From Anisakis pegreffii (Eukaryota; Nematoda; Chromadorea; Rhabditida; Anisakidae): a stretch of DNA of 64,000 bases. The notes under the pieces are model-generated. The model was not told where the DNA came from. It saw only the letters and a program-made list of their open reading frames with translations, and searched no databases. The stretch is from NCBI GenBank assembly GCA_035041965.1, contig JAPYMA010000120.1, positions 62,001 through 126,000 of the forward strand, read 5' to 3'. The translations under genes and the position numbers were made by a program. Below, piece after piece: positions 1 through 11,501 of the stretch (the stretch's first letter is position 1; each line of letters begins with the position of its first letter).

Positions 1-3000
1 AATTATACTTCATGAATATGCTGAATGCGTTAATTTCACGCAAATTATTTATCATTTGCGCAATTAGTGTAGGTAATTAATCACATAAATAAAATTAATT
101 AGTCTACATAACGAAAAAAGTTGAGTATATGAACGTTAACTGAACGAACCAATAGTTCGTAACGGGAGGAATCACTTCGGAATCATTGTGTTTAGTTTGT
201 AGCGATATAGTATCGGGGAAAGTGGGGGCGAATATGGCTCAAGCAAAATGGTGGCTCTGAAAAGCATGTGAACATCAGAAATAATGCTCACCTGGGCGAA
301 TCTCTTGATTCCTCAAATCAATCGACAAAGACGATCGTCTAAGGATTCCATTTTCACCGTAATCTTGAACTAGTGAGATGTTCCCGCAAGTGACAGTGGC
401 CACTACAGTAATGCAGTGTCAGCAAGCAATCAAATGCTTCCCTTATGTTAGGTAGCTCTCCAACCGTATCACTTCTTTTCTGGCAACACTCAGTTGCCAT
501 TGGCTGTTTCCTAGCAAGGATAAGGCATGCAGACACCACTTGTTTTGTGGCATTCCGTTGCCACTGATGCTTTCAATTCATGCGGGATCGTATATCTTAT
601 TAAGCCAGCTCGCAAGATAACCCAAGGTAACGGAAGCATTTGAAAGCTGTGAATCTTTGGATTCCCCCATCCGACTGCAAGAACTTACTAGTTCCACAAC
701 GGCAATCTTGAAAGACGATCGAAAGCAACACCATGCTTAAGTCTCTCATTCATAAATATGATGTCGCGACGGAGCGCGAACGACATGATTCATCAAGGGG
801 ATAAAAGTGATCATTGAACAAAAGTGCTCTATGGATTAAGTGGTTTTGCTATGTACATTAACTGTTTACGTATAGGATATGATGGATGTACAAGGATATA
901 AGATACGCATGGTGGAATGGAACATTGGTATGTAATGTAGAATGACGATCATCTTATCCCCTTGTGCTTGGATGATCACCTTACACTGCCTTATTGATTT
1001 GCATGATGGTGATGTGTAACTTTTGTGTGTACTGCTTGCATGACTTTATCCCGTTGCGCTTGTGTGCCATTAATCATGTGTTTCGATAATATTGTGCAGC
1101 GTTAATGTTAATGAACGCCGAAAGTCTGTTCCATTTCAAGTTATAAATATAAATATCGTCATCGTTCACGCCGTTTTTATTTCAGAATCATCCATCAATT
1201 AACAATTGCGACCTCAACAACAACAAATCAATTAAAAATATTGATGAAGTTTTGGGAATTTGATACGATTGCAATGGAAGAAAAATACATCGAATCGACA
1301 AGTCAAGAAAAAAGGTTTCTAAGTCATTCAAATCAACTGAAATAAATTTTTCAAAATGTAATCATTCAACTTCTTCAACATTGTTGTGCATTTTGAGTTT
1401 CTCAGTTGCTTGGTACGCGCTTTTCCAGTGCTTCTTCGTCAGCACCTGCTACCTTCCTCTTAAATTTCTTCGATAAAACACAACTGGCATTACATTCACC
1501 TGAACAATAACGACAATAATGAGTGCAGTAAAGAATGCTTGATCTTATCAGCAAAAATCAGTATTTCGTGCAATTGTTATTTTATGATAGAACGTCATTG
1601 TGATGGTGTTTTTTTTAAAACTCGGATATGTAAATTTCTTTATTCTTAACATTTGCTTAGTGAGGTTATTTTTAATGTGTATTTTAGTATACATTTTTCA
1701 GATGGATATGCAGGATGCAGTGGAGGTGACATGCAGTTTGGAGTGCATTCAGTGGAGGTGGTATGATTTGTGCACAGTCTTGCTGTATTCTGTGCAGTGC
1801 TTGGTTGATGCTTTTTGTGTTAATCATTCAGTTATCTCGTTAATATTGCCTATTTGATATTCAGCTATAGCAATAGATGCATTCACGGTCGATTATGATC
1901 ATATCCATTATTCAGATGATTGACCACCATGATTAAGTGTCAGGAAAATGCCAATGATGATTCCCCCACCTTTCCCATTCAACTGACCGTTTCTTTGTTT
2001 CGAGATGTTGTCATATGGACGAACGAAATTTTCTCTTATTTAACAATAATGTATTGTTGTGAAGCAAGTGCAACTTGAATAAACTGCCTTCATTTTTATT
2101 TCATTTCATCAATCACAACGAATTTTTTACTATATGAAAAAATAGTAAAGGAGAATGCAAGCAGTTCGCTTCAACTGATGCGTTCGTTCGTGTAATTGGT
2201 CGAGATCTGAACGAGTCTGAAAGATCTAAATGTGCCGAATTGAGTCAAGATCGCTGGATAAATTTGCACCTTATCTTATGTTAATGCTACAATAAAACAA
2301 TTCCATTGTGTTCATTATTGCATATATTTGCAAACGCATCAGTCTTCTAACAATCGTGCTTATCGTTAGGGATTGGATAACGTTGAAAACAGAGGATAAC
2401 GCTACGAGTCGAAACTTATTGTTAATGAAATTAAGATCTTAATGAAACTGGCATAGATTTGACGTGTTGTTGCAAGCTTTGAGAATGATTATGTCCTTAT
2501 GAACAAGTGCACATTCAACTAGTGGCTTCTGTCAAGCTTTGCGCATTTAATTCCCTTACAATGAATACGGAATACAGTTAATAAGAAGGAAGTATGAATA
2601 TGATTCGCAAAAAAATCCTCAAAAAAGTAATATCTGAGGGTAAGTTGGTCGGGATTCGCCAAATCGCTGGTTTGGTTCCATCAGCATTGAAAAGGTAACT
2701 GATCCGTAACAATCATGTTGAAAAATCGACACAGTACAGATTGATCGGAAAATTATAAATGAGAGCGAATCAGTGATGTGGCCGAAGTGAATGAGAAAAC
2801 TGCAACGGCACAGTGGAACTGTAATGCATGAAATTACTTTAGGAATGAGAGTGATGAGAGAGCATGGAAAATAGACATAGGATTCATTGAGAGACTGTTG
2901 AAGGAAGACTGTATATAGAAGTATGAAAAGCGTGCACACCTTCTGAATAGCTGCTTTCAGCAGAAGCCATCCGCCTGTACTCTATTCACCCCACTGATTC

Positions 3001-3900
3001 CATCATCAGTTTTTACGCCCAATTCATATGATGTCTCATTACACTCATTTCTAACCTTGCCACTCGCATTACAACCCCATTATGTACAAAGTACTTTTCT
3101 CATTCACTGCAGACGTATCACTAATTCACTCTCATTCATATTTATCTTCTGAATCTTCACTCCATTCATCTATTCATATTGCATTCACGCTATGATCGTA
3201 TTTACAACAGAATTGATGTGTGCAGAATGAGTTGCCACACAACGAAACGACTGTTCAGGTGCAGGAAATTAATCGCATCCGTATGTCAACAGTGAGATAT
3301 AATAAAAGCTGGGTTTCTCTTGAAATATTCAATGTTCCACCCTTTTTACAAGAAGCGAGAAGGAGGTAACAGCAGTGCGTAAAATCACATCCATGCTAAA
3401 ATACGTTGTTGGCACCGTTCAAAGCCCATAACTTTCCTCAAGTCGCTATGACATCAAAAGAAAACGCGAACATGGCCATCGTGTCAGGGACTATCGATCA
3501 TTCCCGCTGAAATGAAAACATCTGAGCTTGACCACGGAATTCTATTTTTCCTTGTAATATGGCAGGATCTAGTTGATCAAAATGGAATGCTTCCCCGGGT
3601 GAACATATCTCGTTTAAGCGTCATTCATAATGCTTTCGCACTTGATCAATATCATCGTGGAGGAATGAGTTCACATTTTGCATCTAAGCTTCAGATTACA
3701 TCTGCTACCTTGCATTTATCACATGTTCAGCGGACAGATCCATAAATCCAAATCTGTCCTCTCAGGATCTAAGAAGATTCAACCGTTTGCGATACCGAAA
3801 CTATACGATTGACTGTAGATGATAGATATGACATGCACACATTAAAGTATTTCTTCATAGAGCTATGCATGGAACAGCATCAGAACTAATGACGAAAAAT
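1..3900. other. Gene-poor region, no gene recognised
   Basis: I see no exon chain with conserved protein features here. Short open stretches exist on both strands (for example 354-539 minus, 1600-1857 plus, 3512-3745 plus), but none has a recognisable domain, convincing splice sites or nearby partner exons. A fragment of the hAT-like repeat lies at about 1553-1645. The rest is unassigned AT-rich DNA. Confidence 0.6.
1553..1645 (+). mobile_element. Fragment of the hAT-like short element
   Basis: About 90 bases, from CAGTATTTCGTGCA to the CTCGGATATGTAAAT motif, closely match the left part of the copies at about 42535-42608 and 52690-52765. Neither terminal inverted repeat is present, so this is a relic or internal fragment. 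Confidence 0.6.
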
Positions 3901-4189
3901 GCTTGAAAAATAGCAACTCACCTTGATCAAGGTTCACTGAGCTACTCTTTACAATTTTCTGGATCATGCGAGCCGATCGTAAAAATTTAATTTCAAGGAA
4001 CACATTATCTCATGAGTTCTGAATCACACTGTTTGGTCAATCAACATCAGACAATGTCACACTCTTACGTTCATTCTCTTCATTATTCGAACTTTTCTCT
4101 GGAGATGATTGTTGATCAAATCGTTCTTGAGAATCAATCGAATAGTCAACACCTCTCTGAAATTTTTTGAATAAGCTAGAGGCAGCTTC

Positions 4190-4570
4190 GCCGGCATAAC
4201 TCGACGAAATTTTCGTTATCAGAATGCTGAGATTTTGCTCGATCGAACGATGTATAAACATCGATATGTTACTAGGCAAACCTGAGAAGAAGGTAGGATT
4301 GAATATATCACACCTATATTTCTATAGTAATGTGTAATATTTATTGATCTATAGTGACACAATGCATACAAATGAGCACCGATGCGCTAGCTGAGATAAC
4401 TTCAATCAAATTGCCCTATCTCCTCACGTAAACAGAATTGCTCAGCAAGATATATGATATTCTGAATCCGGAGATTCTGCTGGACCGAATGGTGCATAAA
4501 CATCAATATGTTGCTGGGCAAAGCTGAGAGTACGGTAGGCTTGAATGTGGTAACCCCTATAGCGTCAGAA
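4190..4570 (-). repeat. Diverged satellite-related monomers, inverted
   Basis: Read on the minus strand, 4570-4335 aligns along its length with the 237-bp monomer of the 18.5-23.3 kb array: TTTGCCCAG, a CTCCGGATTCAG counterpart of CTCTAGATTCAG, CTTGCTGAGCAATT and CTCAGCTAGCGC all occur in the same order. A second, shorter copy (about 4285-4190) precedes it. Divergence is high, so these are old copies. Confidence 0.65.
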
Positions 4571-4621
4571 AAATTAGTTATATCTCCTCGCAGGCGGAAT
4601 TTCTCGGCGAAACCCTATATA

Positions 4622-4670
4622 AGAAGCGAAGATCTTGACCATCTTCATAGAAGCGAAGATCTTGACCATC
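4622..4670 (+). repeat. 27-bp direct duplication
   Basis: The 22-base word beginning AGAAGCGAAGATCTTGACC occurs at 4622-4643 and again at 4649-4670, a period of 27. A similar stretch is found inverted at about 6310-6355. Confidence 0.7.
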
Positions 4671-4728
4671 GTTCATTTAAAATGACCGTTTTAAATCACC
4701 TTCCGATTTTCTTCCGACAGGAATAGGT

Positions 4729-5040
4729 TGAATTTTGATTGAAAATGGTCATTTCACCGGAGAAATTGATTATTTTCACTGAGATGCGTCATATTTTGTT
4801 TGAAGATGGGCATTTTCATAAGAGAGATTGATTATTTTGGCGAAAATATGACATGTTTCGATTGAAAATGGGCATTTTTATGAGAGAAGTTGATTATTTT
4901 GACATAAATATGTTGAATTTTGATTGCAAATGTCTGTTTCCATCCGAGAAATTGATTATCTTGGCTGCAATATGATACGTTTTGAATGAGAATGCGTATT
5001 TTACGTGAGAATTGATTATTTTGACGCAATTATTTGATGC
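4729..5040 (+). repeat. Degenerate ~61-bp tandem repeat, 5 copies
   Basis: Copies begin near 4729, 4789, 4850, 4911 and 4973. Each has the layout TTTTGATTGAAAATGG...GAGAAATTGATTATTTTG. The period is not a multiple of three, so the open stretches across it on the minus strand change frame from unit to unit and are not a protein repeat. Confidence 0.8.
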
Positions 5041-6379
5041 AAATGTTGCAACGTTGTGCGTTAGACGATTATTTATGATTATCATTATTCACACATGAAG
5101 TGCAGCATATTGTGTAGTTTTATTAGCGTACAAGAGATAAGGAAGATTCCGTCAGTAAGCTACACGTAGTGGTGAATACTTATTCATATATTTGTAAATA
5201 CTGAACAGAAAGTACATTAAATGGTACTATTTTATTTTATTTGCACACAAAAAATAAGATGAATCACATCAATTATATATATTATGTAATTAATGAGTTC
5301 AACTGATACACTGAATATTCCTTTTCTTTATCAGTATCAGAGAAATGTCAAGTGTTGAATGTATTAAGACATTCCATCGTATGATGACTTTATAATTCAA
5401 ACTACAGAATCGTGAACAGTTTCACCACGTTTATGTTTTTTCATGATTGGATAATCATTCAAAAACGAAACTGGTACGATAGCAATGCTATCAAGACTGA
5501 GAGGCTCTTCTAACGAACGTTCAATCAAATCATTCCGTTCATGCTTTTCTTCGATCAATGCATGTTTGTCTTTGTATGACGTACCATATTGCAAGGTTTG
5601 CTGCTTTTGTAGTTGCAAATTTCACATCGCAGAATGCTGAATTTAGTAGAAATTGATGGATTCATCACTGGAGATGGTCCTTCGCTTTTGTCTATGGTGT
5701 ACTTCATTTCGTGTTGATTGCTGATGGTGGTATTGGTAATGGTGGTGATGTTGACGATGTTGAAGTGGTTTTCTTAGAATTTTTTGAATTTATTTTGACG
5801 GTTTTTCCTTCGCCAATACTCGTTGGGTTGGAAATTCTGAGAGTCGATGGGTTAGACAATCTGAGAGTCCAGCGACACTGATAAAAAGATCAATGAAGCA
5901 AGACTATAATGAGATTAGATTCAATCTGAATTGAATCTTTTCAGTTCCATAGGAAAAGCTTTCTGTTAGTCTCGCGACATGTAGGACACAGTTTAATTTT
6001 AGATCTATCGTCGTTCATGTTCCCCACAAAATATTTGCATAATTTCAGTTCAACTGGGTGATGGTTTCGTTTATGGTGTAAATCAAAAGCATGAAGATCT
6101 GGAAATAATTCCAGACAATAGCCACATTTATAGCAAAAGTCAAGCATTGACTGGGCCATTATGTAACAGTGATTCGATGGAACCAATTTTGGGAATTCAT
6201 GTTTTGCATAGGAAAAAAACGAACTGATTATTATGGACGAAAGCCGAACGGTCTCCTCTCGAAATTTTTCATGACAGTCCCTTTACCATAGACAGCTGCA
6301 TACGTCTGAAATTACGGTATGAAGATGGTCAAAATCTTCGTTTCATATATAGGGTTTATATCTCACGTATTTCCACAAA

Positions 6380-6800
6380 AGCTTTCTTTAATCACTTTTT
6401 TTCCTTTGTAGATACAGACAAAGCCTACTATTTGTGATCTGACGTTTATAACAGAAAATTAAGACAAATTCTCTTTGTGTTCTCATTCTCATTCTAACGT
6501 TTCCGTTGAATGACACCAGTAAAAGGCCGATGGTACGTGAAAGTGGTGGGAATGTGTGAATGTGTGGGCGTATTCCTTGTCTTCTTTGTAGTGATCTAGT
6601 GTAAATTAGCATCAAATTATAAATCAACATTTTCGTTGAATGGCACCAGCAAAGGGTCCTAAATGGTGTGGGAAAGTTTGAATGTGTGGACGTATTTCAG
6701 GTGGCCAAGTGCTTTGTAGCCGCGGACAAAGCTTGCTGTTTCTGATCTGACGTTTAGGTAATAAATTAACATAAAATTATAAACCGTTTCTGATTTTTCA
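6380..6800 (+). repeat. Local imperfect duplication
   Basis: The block starting CGTTGAATGRCACCAG appears at about 6503 and 6634, each followed by a GTGTGAATGTGTGG-like motif. A TGATCTGACGTTTA motif occurs at about 6435 and 6742. No coding potential was recognised. Confidence 0.55.
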
Positions 6801-6867
6801 CTTCTTTGTGTCTTTGCTGCAAATTCGTTAAAAGTGCACTTGACAAAGAAATTTGTAAGCGGGCGAG

Positions 6868-6940
6868 TCGGATTTGAAAGTGGGCGTGGCCTAAATGCGG
6901 GCGTGGCGTTCTACCGTAATTTGTGGGCGTGGCTAGTTAC
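6868..6940 (+). promoter_or_regulatory. Cluster of GGGCGTGG boxes
   Basis: Three GGGCGTGGC words plus a related GGGCGAG lie within about 70 bases, in otherwise AT-rich DNA. GGGCGTGG matches the known GC/CACCC-box target of Sp/KLF zinc-finger factors. Whether it acts as a promoter is unproven; the nearest genes are the zinc-finger locus to the left and the MATH-BTB gene 1.9 kb to the right. It could equally belong to a repeat. Confidence 0.25.
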
Positions 6941-6969
6941 CGTAGTTAACTAGTCTCGGAGGTACTACT

Positions 6970-7690
6970 TACGGCTGCTATGGCACTATAGGGGTTACTA
7001 TCTTCAAGTTGACGGTACTCTCAGGTTTGCCCGGTAATTTATCAGTTTCTCTACATCGTTCGATTTCTCAAAACCTCTAGATTCAGAATCTCATATATTT
7101 TGCTGAGCAATTTCGCTTACATAAGGAGATGTAACTATTCAGAGAAATAGCTGATTTTCTGGAGGTATCTCACATGCTTGGCAGTGCCCATTTCAATACA
7201 CTATATCTCTATCGGTCATAGCTGTATGATCAATAGAGATAAAGTGTATTGAAATGTGTCACTATGAGGGTCACTATTTTCAGAGTAGTGCTGAAATGTT
7301 TCGGTTTTTTACACCATCGAACGATGTAGAGAAACTGATTAATTACTGATTAATTTTCCAAATTTGTAGTTTTAGAAAAGTGTATGTGCATGTTGTTGAG
7401 TGATTTTGTCTATGTTCAGAGAAATAGTTGATTTTCTGATGATATCTCAAGTAGCACAGCGACGTTCATTTCAAAATACATTGCATTGTAATTGATCAGC
7501 CTGTATATTACATTAGCTCTGTCATTTTTTAAACTCTCCCAAACTTGCCCAGAATCATTGTGATTTTTAGGCACCGTCGGATTTCCCAAATCTCTAGTTT
7601 CAGAAAAGTGCATATGTTGTCGAGCGATTTTGCTTACGCTCAGAGAAACAACTCATTTTCTGAAGGTAACTCACTCATTCAGCTCGACTG
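6970..7690 (+). repeat. Three old satellite-related monomers in tandem
   Basis: Units beginning near 6975, about 7255 and about 7540 (partial) resemble the intronic 237-bp monomer in the same orientation. Shared landmarks in order are CACTATAGGGGTTACTATCTTCAAG, CTCTCAGGTTTGCCC, CTCTAGATTCAGAATC and a CTGAGCAATTTCGCTTAC counterpart of CGAGCGATTTTGCTCAC. They are much more diverged than the array units and likely represent the ancestral dispersed form. Confidence 0.65.
7189..7256. repeat. 24-bp-stem hairpin
   Basis: CATTTCAATACACT... at 7189-7212 pairs with its near-exact reverse complement at 7233-7256 (23 of 24 positions), leaving a 20-base loop. It lies between two satellite-related monomers. 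Confidence 0.8.
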
Positions 7691-8830
7691 CCTTCTCGGA
7701 ACTTTAGCCACATATCATTAACCATTCGTTCATTAGCCTCAGCAGTTTAAAGCTCGAAAGTTACAAGGTCAATTCATGTGGTCATTGATAAGTTTTGGCA
7801 ATTTCATCATCATTTTGGCAATTTAAGACAAATTTTGAGTTTATGCAATAATTTATGAACAGATTTCGATCATTTATGGAACTTGTATTGATTTGTTTGT
7901 TCGTATGCTTCTCGTTAAGTGTTAGCGCTAATTTCACATTTAGCACTTTCGTTGTTTTCTGGTTTGCGATGGTTTTGTTATTCATCTTTCGAAAATTAAG
8001 TCTCTTCTGGCAGTTTCGTTGTATTATTTTTGTTCCGACTCTTCTTTGGCTGCCTTTTGAAGGGGTAGTCAATTTAAGAAAGCATATTGCGTCGAGTGTG
8101 GATATGTTCTTCACTTCAGATTACTTTCTTATTAATGCTAAACTTTTGTTGTTTTTCGTGGAACTGTAATGCAGTCATGATGAAAGCGATATTGTAATCA
8201 GTCCGGTCGTGATTGTAGACATGCTCGTGTCGTTGAACGAAATTAGAGGAAATAAGTTCAACTCTGGCTTTGTGAAAGAGAAAGGCCTTGAAGTTTGAGA
8301 ATGAAAACTTAAATGAGTAGTAGAAATTATTGATTCCATTGCGACAACCTAAAGTACGTTCTTGTGTTCATTTGAACAGATCTGTGGCTATTCCATCGGT
8401 TTTTTGACTAATTCACTTGTTCTTTTACACATGAGCCCTTTCACAATAACATAGATCCCCTTATCTGCTGCCGAAAGGTATGTTCGATAGATTCCGCCTC
8501 CGAATTTTCTTGGTGAAATCACCTCATGTAATGGGTATGGAGTACTGTTGAACATAGGCTCGAGAAATGAGATTCCGACTTCAATTTTTACAAGAACTAC
8601 ATCTGTTTCATATTGGGATCAGAAATTAAACGGTAGACCATGTGTCGTTAACAGTGCGGAGTGCCGAAACGTTTGCGCAGTCGTAATATTCGTGTTTTGG
8701 TGATAGCCAGTAGCATTCCGCGTTCTTATCCACTTCTGATTGAAAAATTTCTTGTGATGGGCAATAATAAAAATCAACGAGTTTCGTCTTTATGATGTGC
8801 TTTGTTTTTACGAAATTTGCTCATTTCCAG
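7691..8830. other. Intergenic, no supported gene
   Basis: Overlapping open stretches exist on both strands at 7782-8169. The plus one (104 codons) is very hydrophobic with a signal-like start; the minus one is Lys/Asn-rich. Neither is recognisable and they are mutually exclusive. The right end is the presumed upstream region of the MATH-BTB gene. Confidence 0.5.
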
Positions 8831-8833
8831 GAG

Positions 8834-11501
8834 ATGGAGTTTAACAACGAATTGACTCAACGAACCAGTTTCGCTGGCTCGGGTGACGAGGGTAATCGAA
8901 CGTTCGGACGGTCTGTGGTACATTCACTCTACGTAACAGCATCATCCACCAGAATGGACACTGTCGTTTTCATGCACAAATGGAGCATTTCGCAGTTTTC
9001 AGTCCAACAGGAATTGTCGAACGCTGGCGAATTTCTCGAGTCGAAGTCTGTTTTCATCAGTCATCATCTATTTACCTGAAGCTGTGCTTGTTGCAGCACA
9101 GTGATTATTTTCCTGAAGTGATCATTTTCTTGAAGCATCATTACTTTGCAGCACATTCGGCTCTACAAACGGTGAGTACAAGTTCCGCTTGAAGTTGTTC
9201 CCATCTGGTAAAGACGAAGAATGTCGCGGTTACCTGTCACTATTTCTTCAAATCATCAGTGAGTTATGATGCATCACATTTTATTGTCGACTCTTTTCCA
9301 GACTGTTTTTACGTCAGTTCTTCTCGCTAATTGAGCCCTTCTTCCCATCTTTTGCACTTTGAAGCGGCATTGAACACTGATCAGTTGGAATTCTCCACGA
9401 CTACGTTGACAACTGAGATTGTACGAGCATTTATTCAATTAAGTTTCAGGCACACTTGGTTGTGTCAGATCATCACTGTGAATCTAAAACAATTTCAATT
9501 TTGTTCGTTGATTGTCAGTTGTCAACCATTTCAGTAGCTAATATTCTACCTATGAATTATGATTAATAATTGTTTCACAGAGTGTCCGTCACCGAAATTA
9601 CGTTTTCGCGTTAATTTCTACATCGAAGCTACCGACGGACCGCGTGGTTGCGCATTGAATAAAAATGTTGTGACCATTAATCGAGGTGGAATTGTCACTG
9701 CGTCAAAGTTCTTCTCCACAGAAACACTCAAGGTTTGATCTCGAATTTTGTCATAATTCGTGTTGCTCATCTTTCATAACCCTTGTCAATTTAATCTGTC
9801 GAAAGTTCGTTTTGAAAAATTTGTCATGTTTGTCGCAAAAGCTCAAGAAAGTTTCAAAGTAGGGAAATTGTGGAACGAAAGTGAGAAGAGAAACGTTTAC
9901 AGAGTCGTTTATCACGTTTTCTGCCGGATGATATTTTAACGGTTGGTGTAGAACTAACCGTTTATGGGGAGCAAAGTAGTTGTGAGGTGGATCCCGATGA
10001 AGACTTATACATCAGCGGCGATGGAACGAGCCATATGTCAGCCAGTCAATCAACGTTTGCTGACGATTCAATCAACAACAGCTTGGGCACTTTTGGTTAG
10101 TCACTCACGATGAAATAATTGCACCACATCTTATAGGTGTATACATCTAAGATGTTTGCTTGGCATTTTCGCTAGGTTGAAGTGACTTGAAATGTGTTCT
10201 AGGTCGTGACCTCGGGCGACTTTTGGACAATGGGGATCATGCGGATTTTTCGTTGATAGTTGGTCGACGAACATTCAGATGTCATAAAGCGATCTTATCG
10301 GCGCGTTCTCCGTTCTTTCAAGCAATGTTCCGAAATCAGACCAATCAAGAGAATGTCGCTGGAGAGGTGAGTGTCACGCATAAATGCTTATGTGCTTATT
10401 ATTTCATTCGTGTTTTGTTTTCTATATTTGAATAGAAATGATAATGCTGCAAGAGAATAGAGCCTCATCTCAGCGAAATGAAAATTAGTTGAATCATTAA
10501 CTTCAGTATCAGTTATATCATGCCAAATTACCAAGATATTTTTCACTAGAGGCTGGCTGGTCAGTGTATAAAGCTACTGCTCGATCATTTACAGCAAAGT
10601 TTTCAGGTAGCTCTAGAATATGTCACTCCAGAAGCAGTATCCGCCATTCTCGAATATATCTACAAAGATTACTGCTCTGAACTGGCCAACCAACCAGCCG
10701 ATATTATGGCTGCAGCTGATAGGTATGTGCAAAAATGTTCTTGAGCAGTGATCCGAATATCAGTCGAAATTTATTGGTTTTGTTTTGGATTCACGATGAT
10801 GTTTGCGTGTTGAAGAAATTCACTTAAGCTATCAGAACTTGTTTTCCCATTCCAAATACCCGGAAATTAATTGTGAACTTAATGTTTGAGAGTGTTCATA
10901 ATGATGCAAATGATTTTAAGGTTTTGTTTGGACCGTTTGAAACTGCAATGTCAAGAAGTGCTGGCGCGAGATATGACTGCAGGGAATGTCTGTGAACGTC
11001 TTCGTCTTGCGGATCTCTATGATGCACCTAAACTAAGAAGAAAAGCACTTTGTGTAATTCAGCGAAATCGTCAAACGGTGCTCGAAAGTAGGGTCAGTTT
11101 ATCGACTGCCCTGTTGTCCAATTGCGATTTTGCTTGTAAAACTGCACTGTTGCAACTCGAATGCGGATTGTTCACGAAACAAGAATGCAGTAAATTCATT
11201 GAAGGAAAATTGAATACGAAGAGAAAAAATTCAGATAAATGTTCTGTCGAAGTTTTGCTAGTTTCCACTGATTGCACTTGATATATTCTGATTACTCGGT
11301 GATCGGTGTTGGATGCTAACGATAAGGTGGAGTCGAAAGATTGACGTACTATTTTTGTAGGAATGGAATGAACTAGAAGCTGAATGTCCTTCATTGGCCG
11401 CATCTGTTCTGAAGCAGTTGATGACACTCCCCGAGTCACGTCACCTTTCGAACAGTATGCATGATGTCGCAACTCCTGCCAAACGTGCTCGTCTGTGTTG
11501 A
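8834..11501 (+). CDS. SPOP-like MATH-BTB protein (CUL3 adaptor)
   Basis: The eight exons are 8834-9045, 9152-9258, 9581-9732, 9903-10095, 10203-10366, 10607-10722, 10921-11092 and 11361-11501. They sum to 1257 nt in one frame (418 residues). Residues about 45-190 form a MATH domain (HKWSISQFS, then [21 protein letters not shown]), which in SPOP relatives binds substrates. About 222-325 is a BTB/POZ domain ([30 protein letters not shown]), used for dimerisation and CUL3 binding, followed by a BACK/3-box-like helical region. The tail has AKRAR, like the nuclear signal of SPOP. Family knowledge says such proteins present substrates to CUL3 ubiquitin ligases. The start was chosen because a 3' splice site (TTTCCAG, ending 8830) lies just before the ATG, as expected for spliced-leader addition. 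Closest named families are SPOP/roadkill and nematode BATH proteins; which worm orthologue it is cannot be settled by eye. Confidence 0.93.

Larger units (their letters stand above)
4037..6186 (-). pseudogene. Possible C2H2 zinc-finger gene, frame interrupted
   Basis: Three coding-like blocks lie on the minus strand. Block 1 (6159 or upstream, to 5941) holds a Cys-x2-Cys-x12-His-x4-His finger (about 6060-6126), then a CPTC pair near its end. Block 2 (about 5880-5397) has a Ser/Thr/Pro-rich stretch and a second Cys-x2-Cys-x12-His-x5-His finger (5558-5626). That finger's frame hits a TGA just after the last His, while the next frame stays open for about 55 codons to 5397. Block 3 (4172-4037) starts at a good acceptor (TTTCAG) and encodes an acidic, Ser-rich tail ending LSDVD. 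A donor at the end of block 2 (TCT|GTAGTT) joins block 3 in phase. The chain cannot be made continuous by eye, so it is either a decayed gene or one with splice sites I have not resolved. The family (DNA/RNA-binding finger proteins) is inferred only from the Cys/His spacing. Confidence 0.4.

Noticed and set aside
354..539. Cys/His-containing 61-codon minus-strand stretch
   Set aside because: Spacing of Cys and His fits no known finger, and there are no neighbouring exons.
4832..5085. Repeated peptide on the minus strand
   Set aside because: It arises from the ~61-bp tandem repeat, whose period is not a multiple of three, so the frame shifts from copy to copy.
7782..8169. Opposed 110- and 104-codon open stretches, the plus one with a signal-like hydrophobic start
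   Set aside because: They overlap almost fully on opposite strands, have no recognisable domain or splice context, and the composition alone explains the hydrophobic reading.
11071..11472. 133-codon minus-strand open stretch
   Set aside because: It is antisense to the last two exons and last intron of the MATH-BTB gene.
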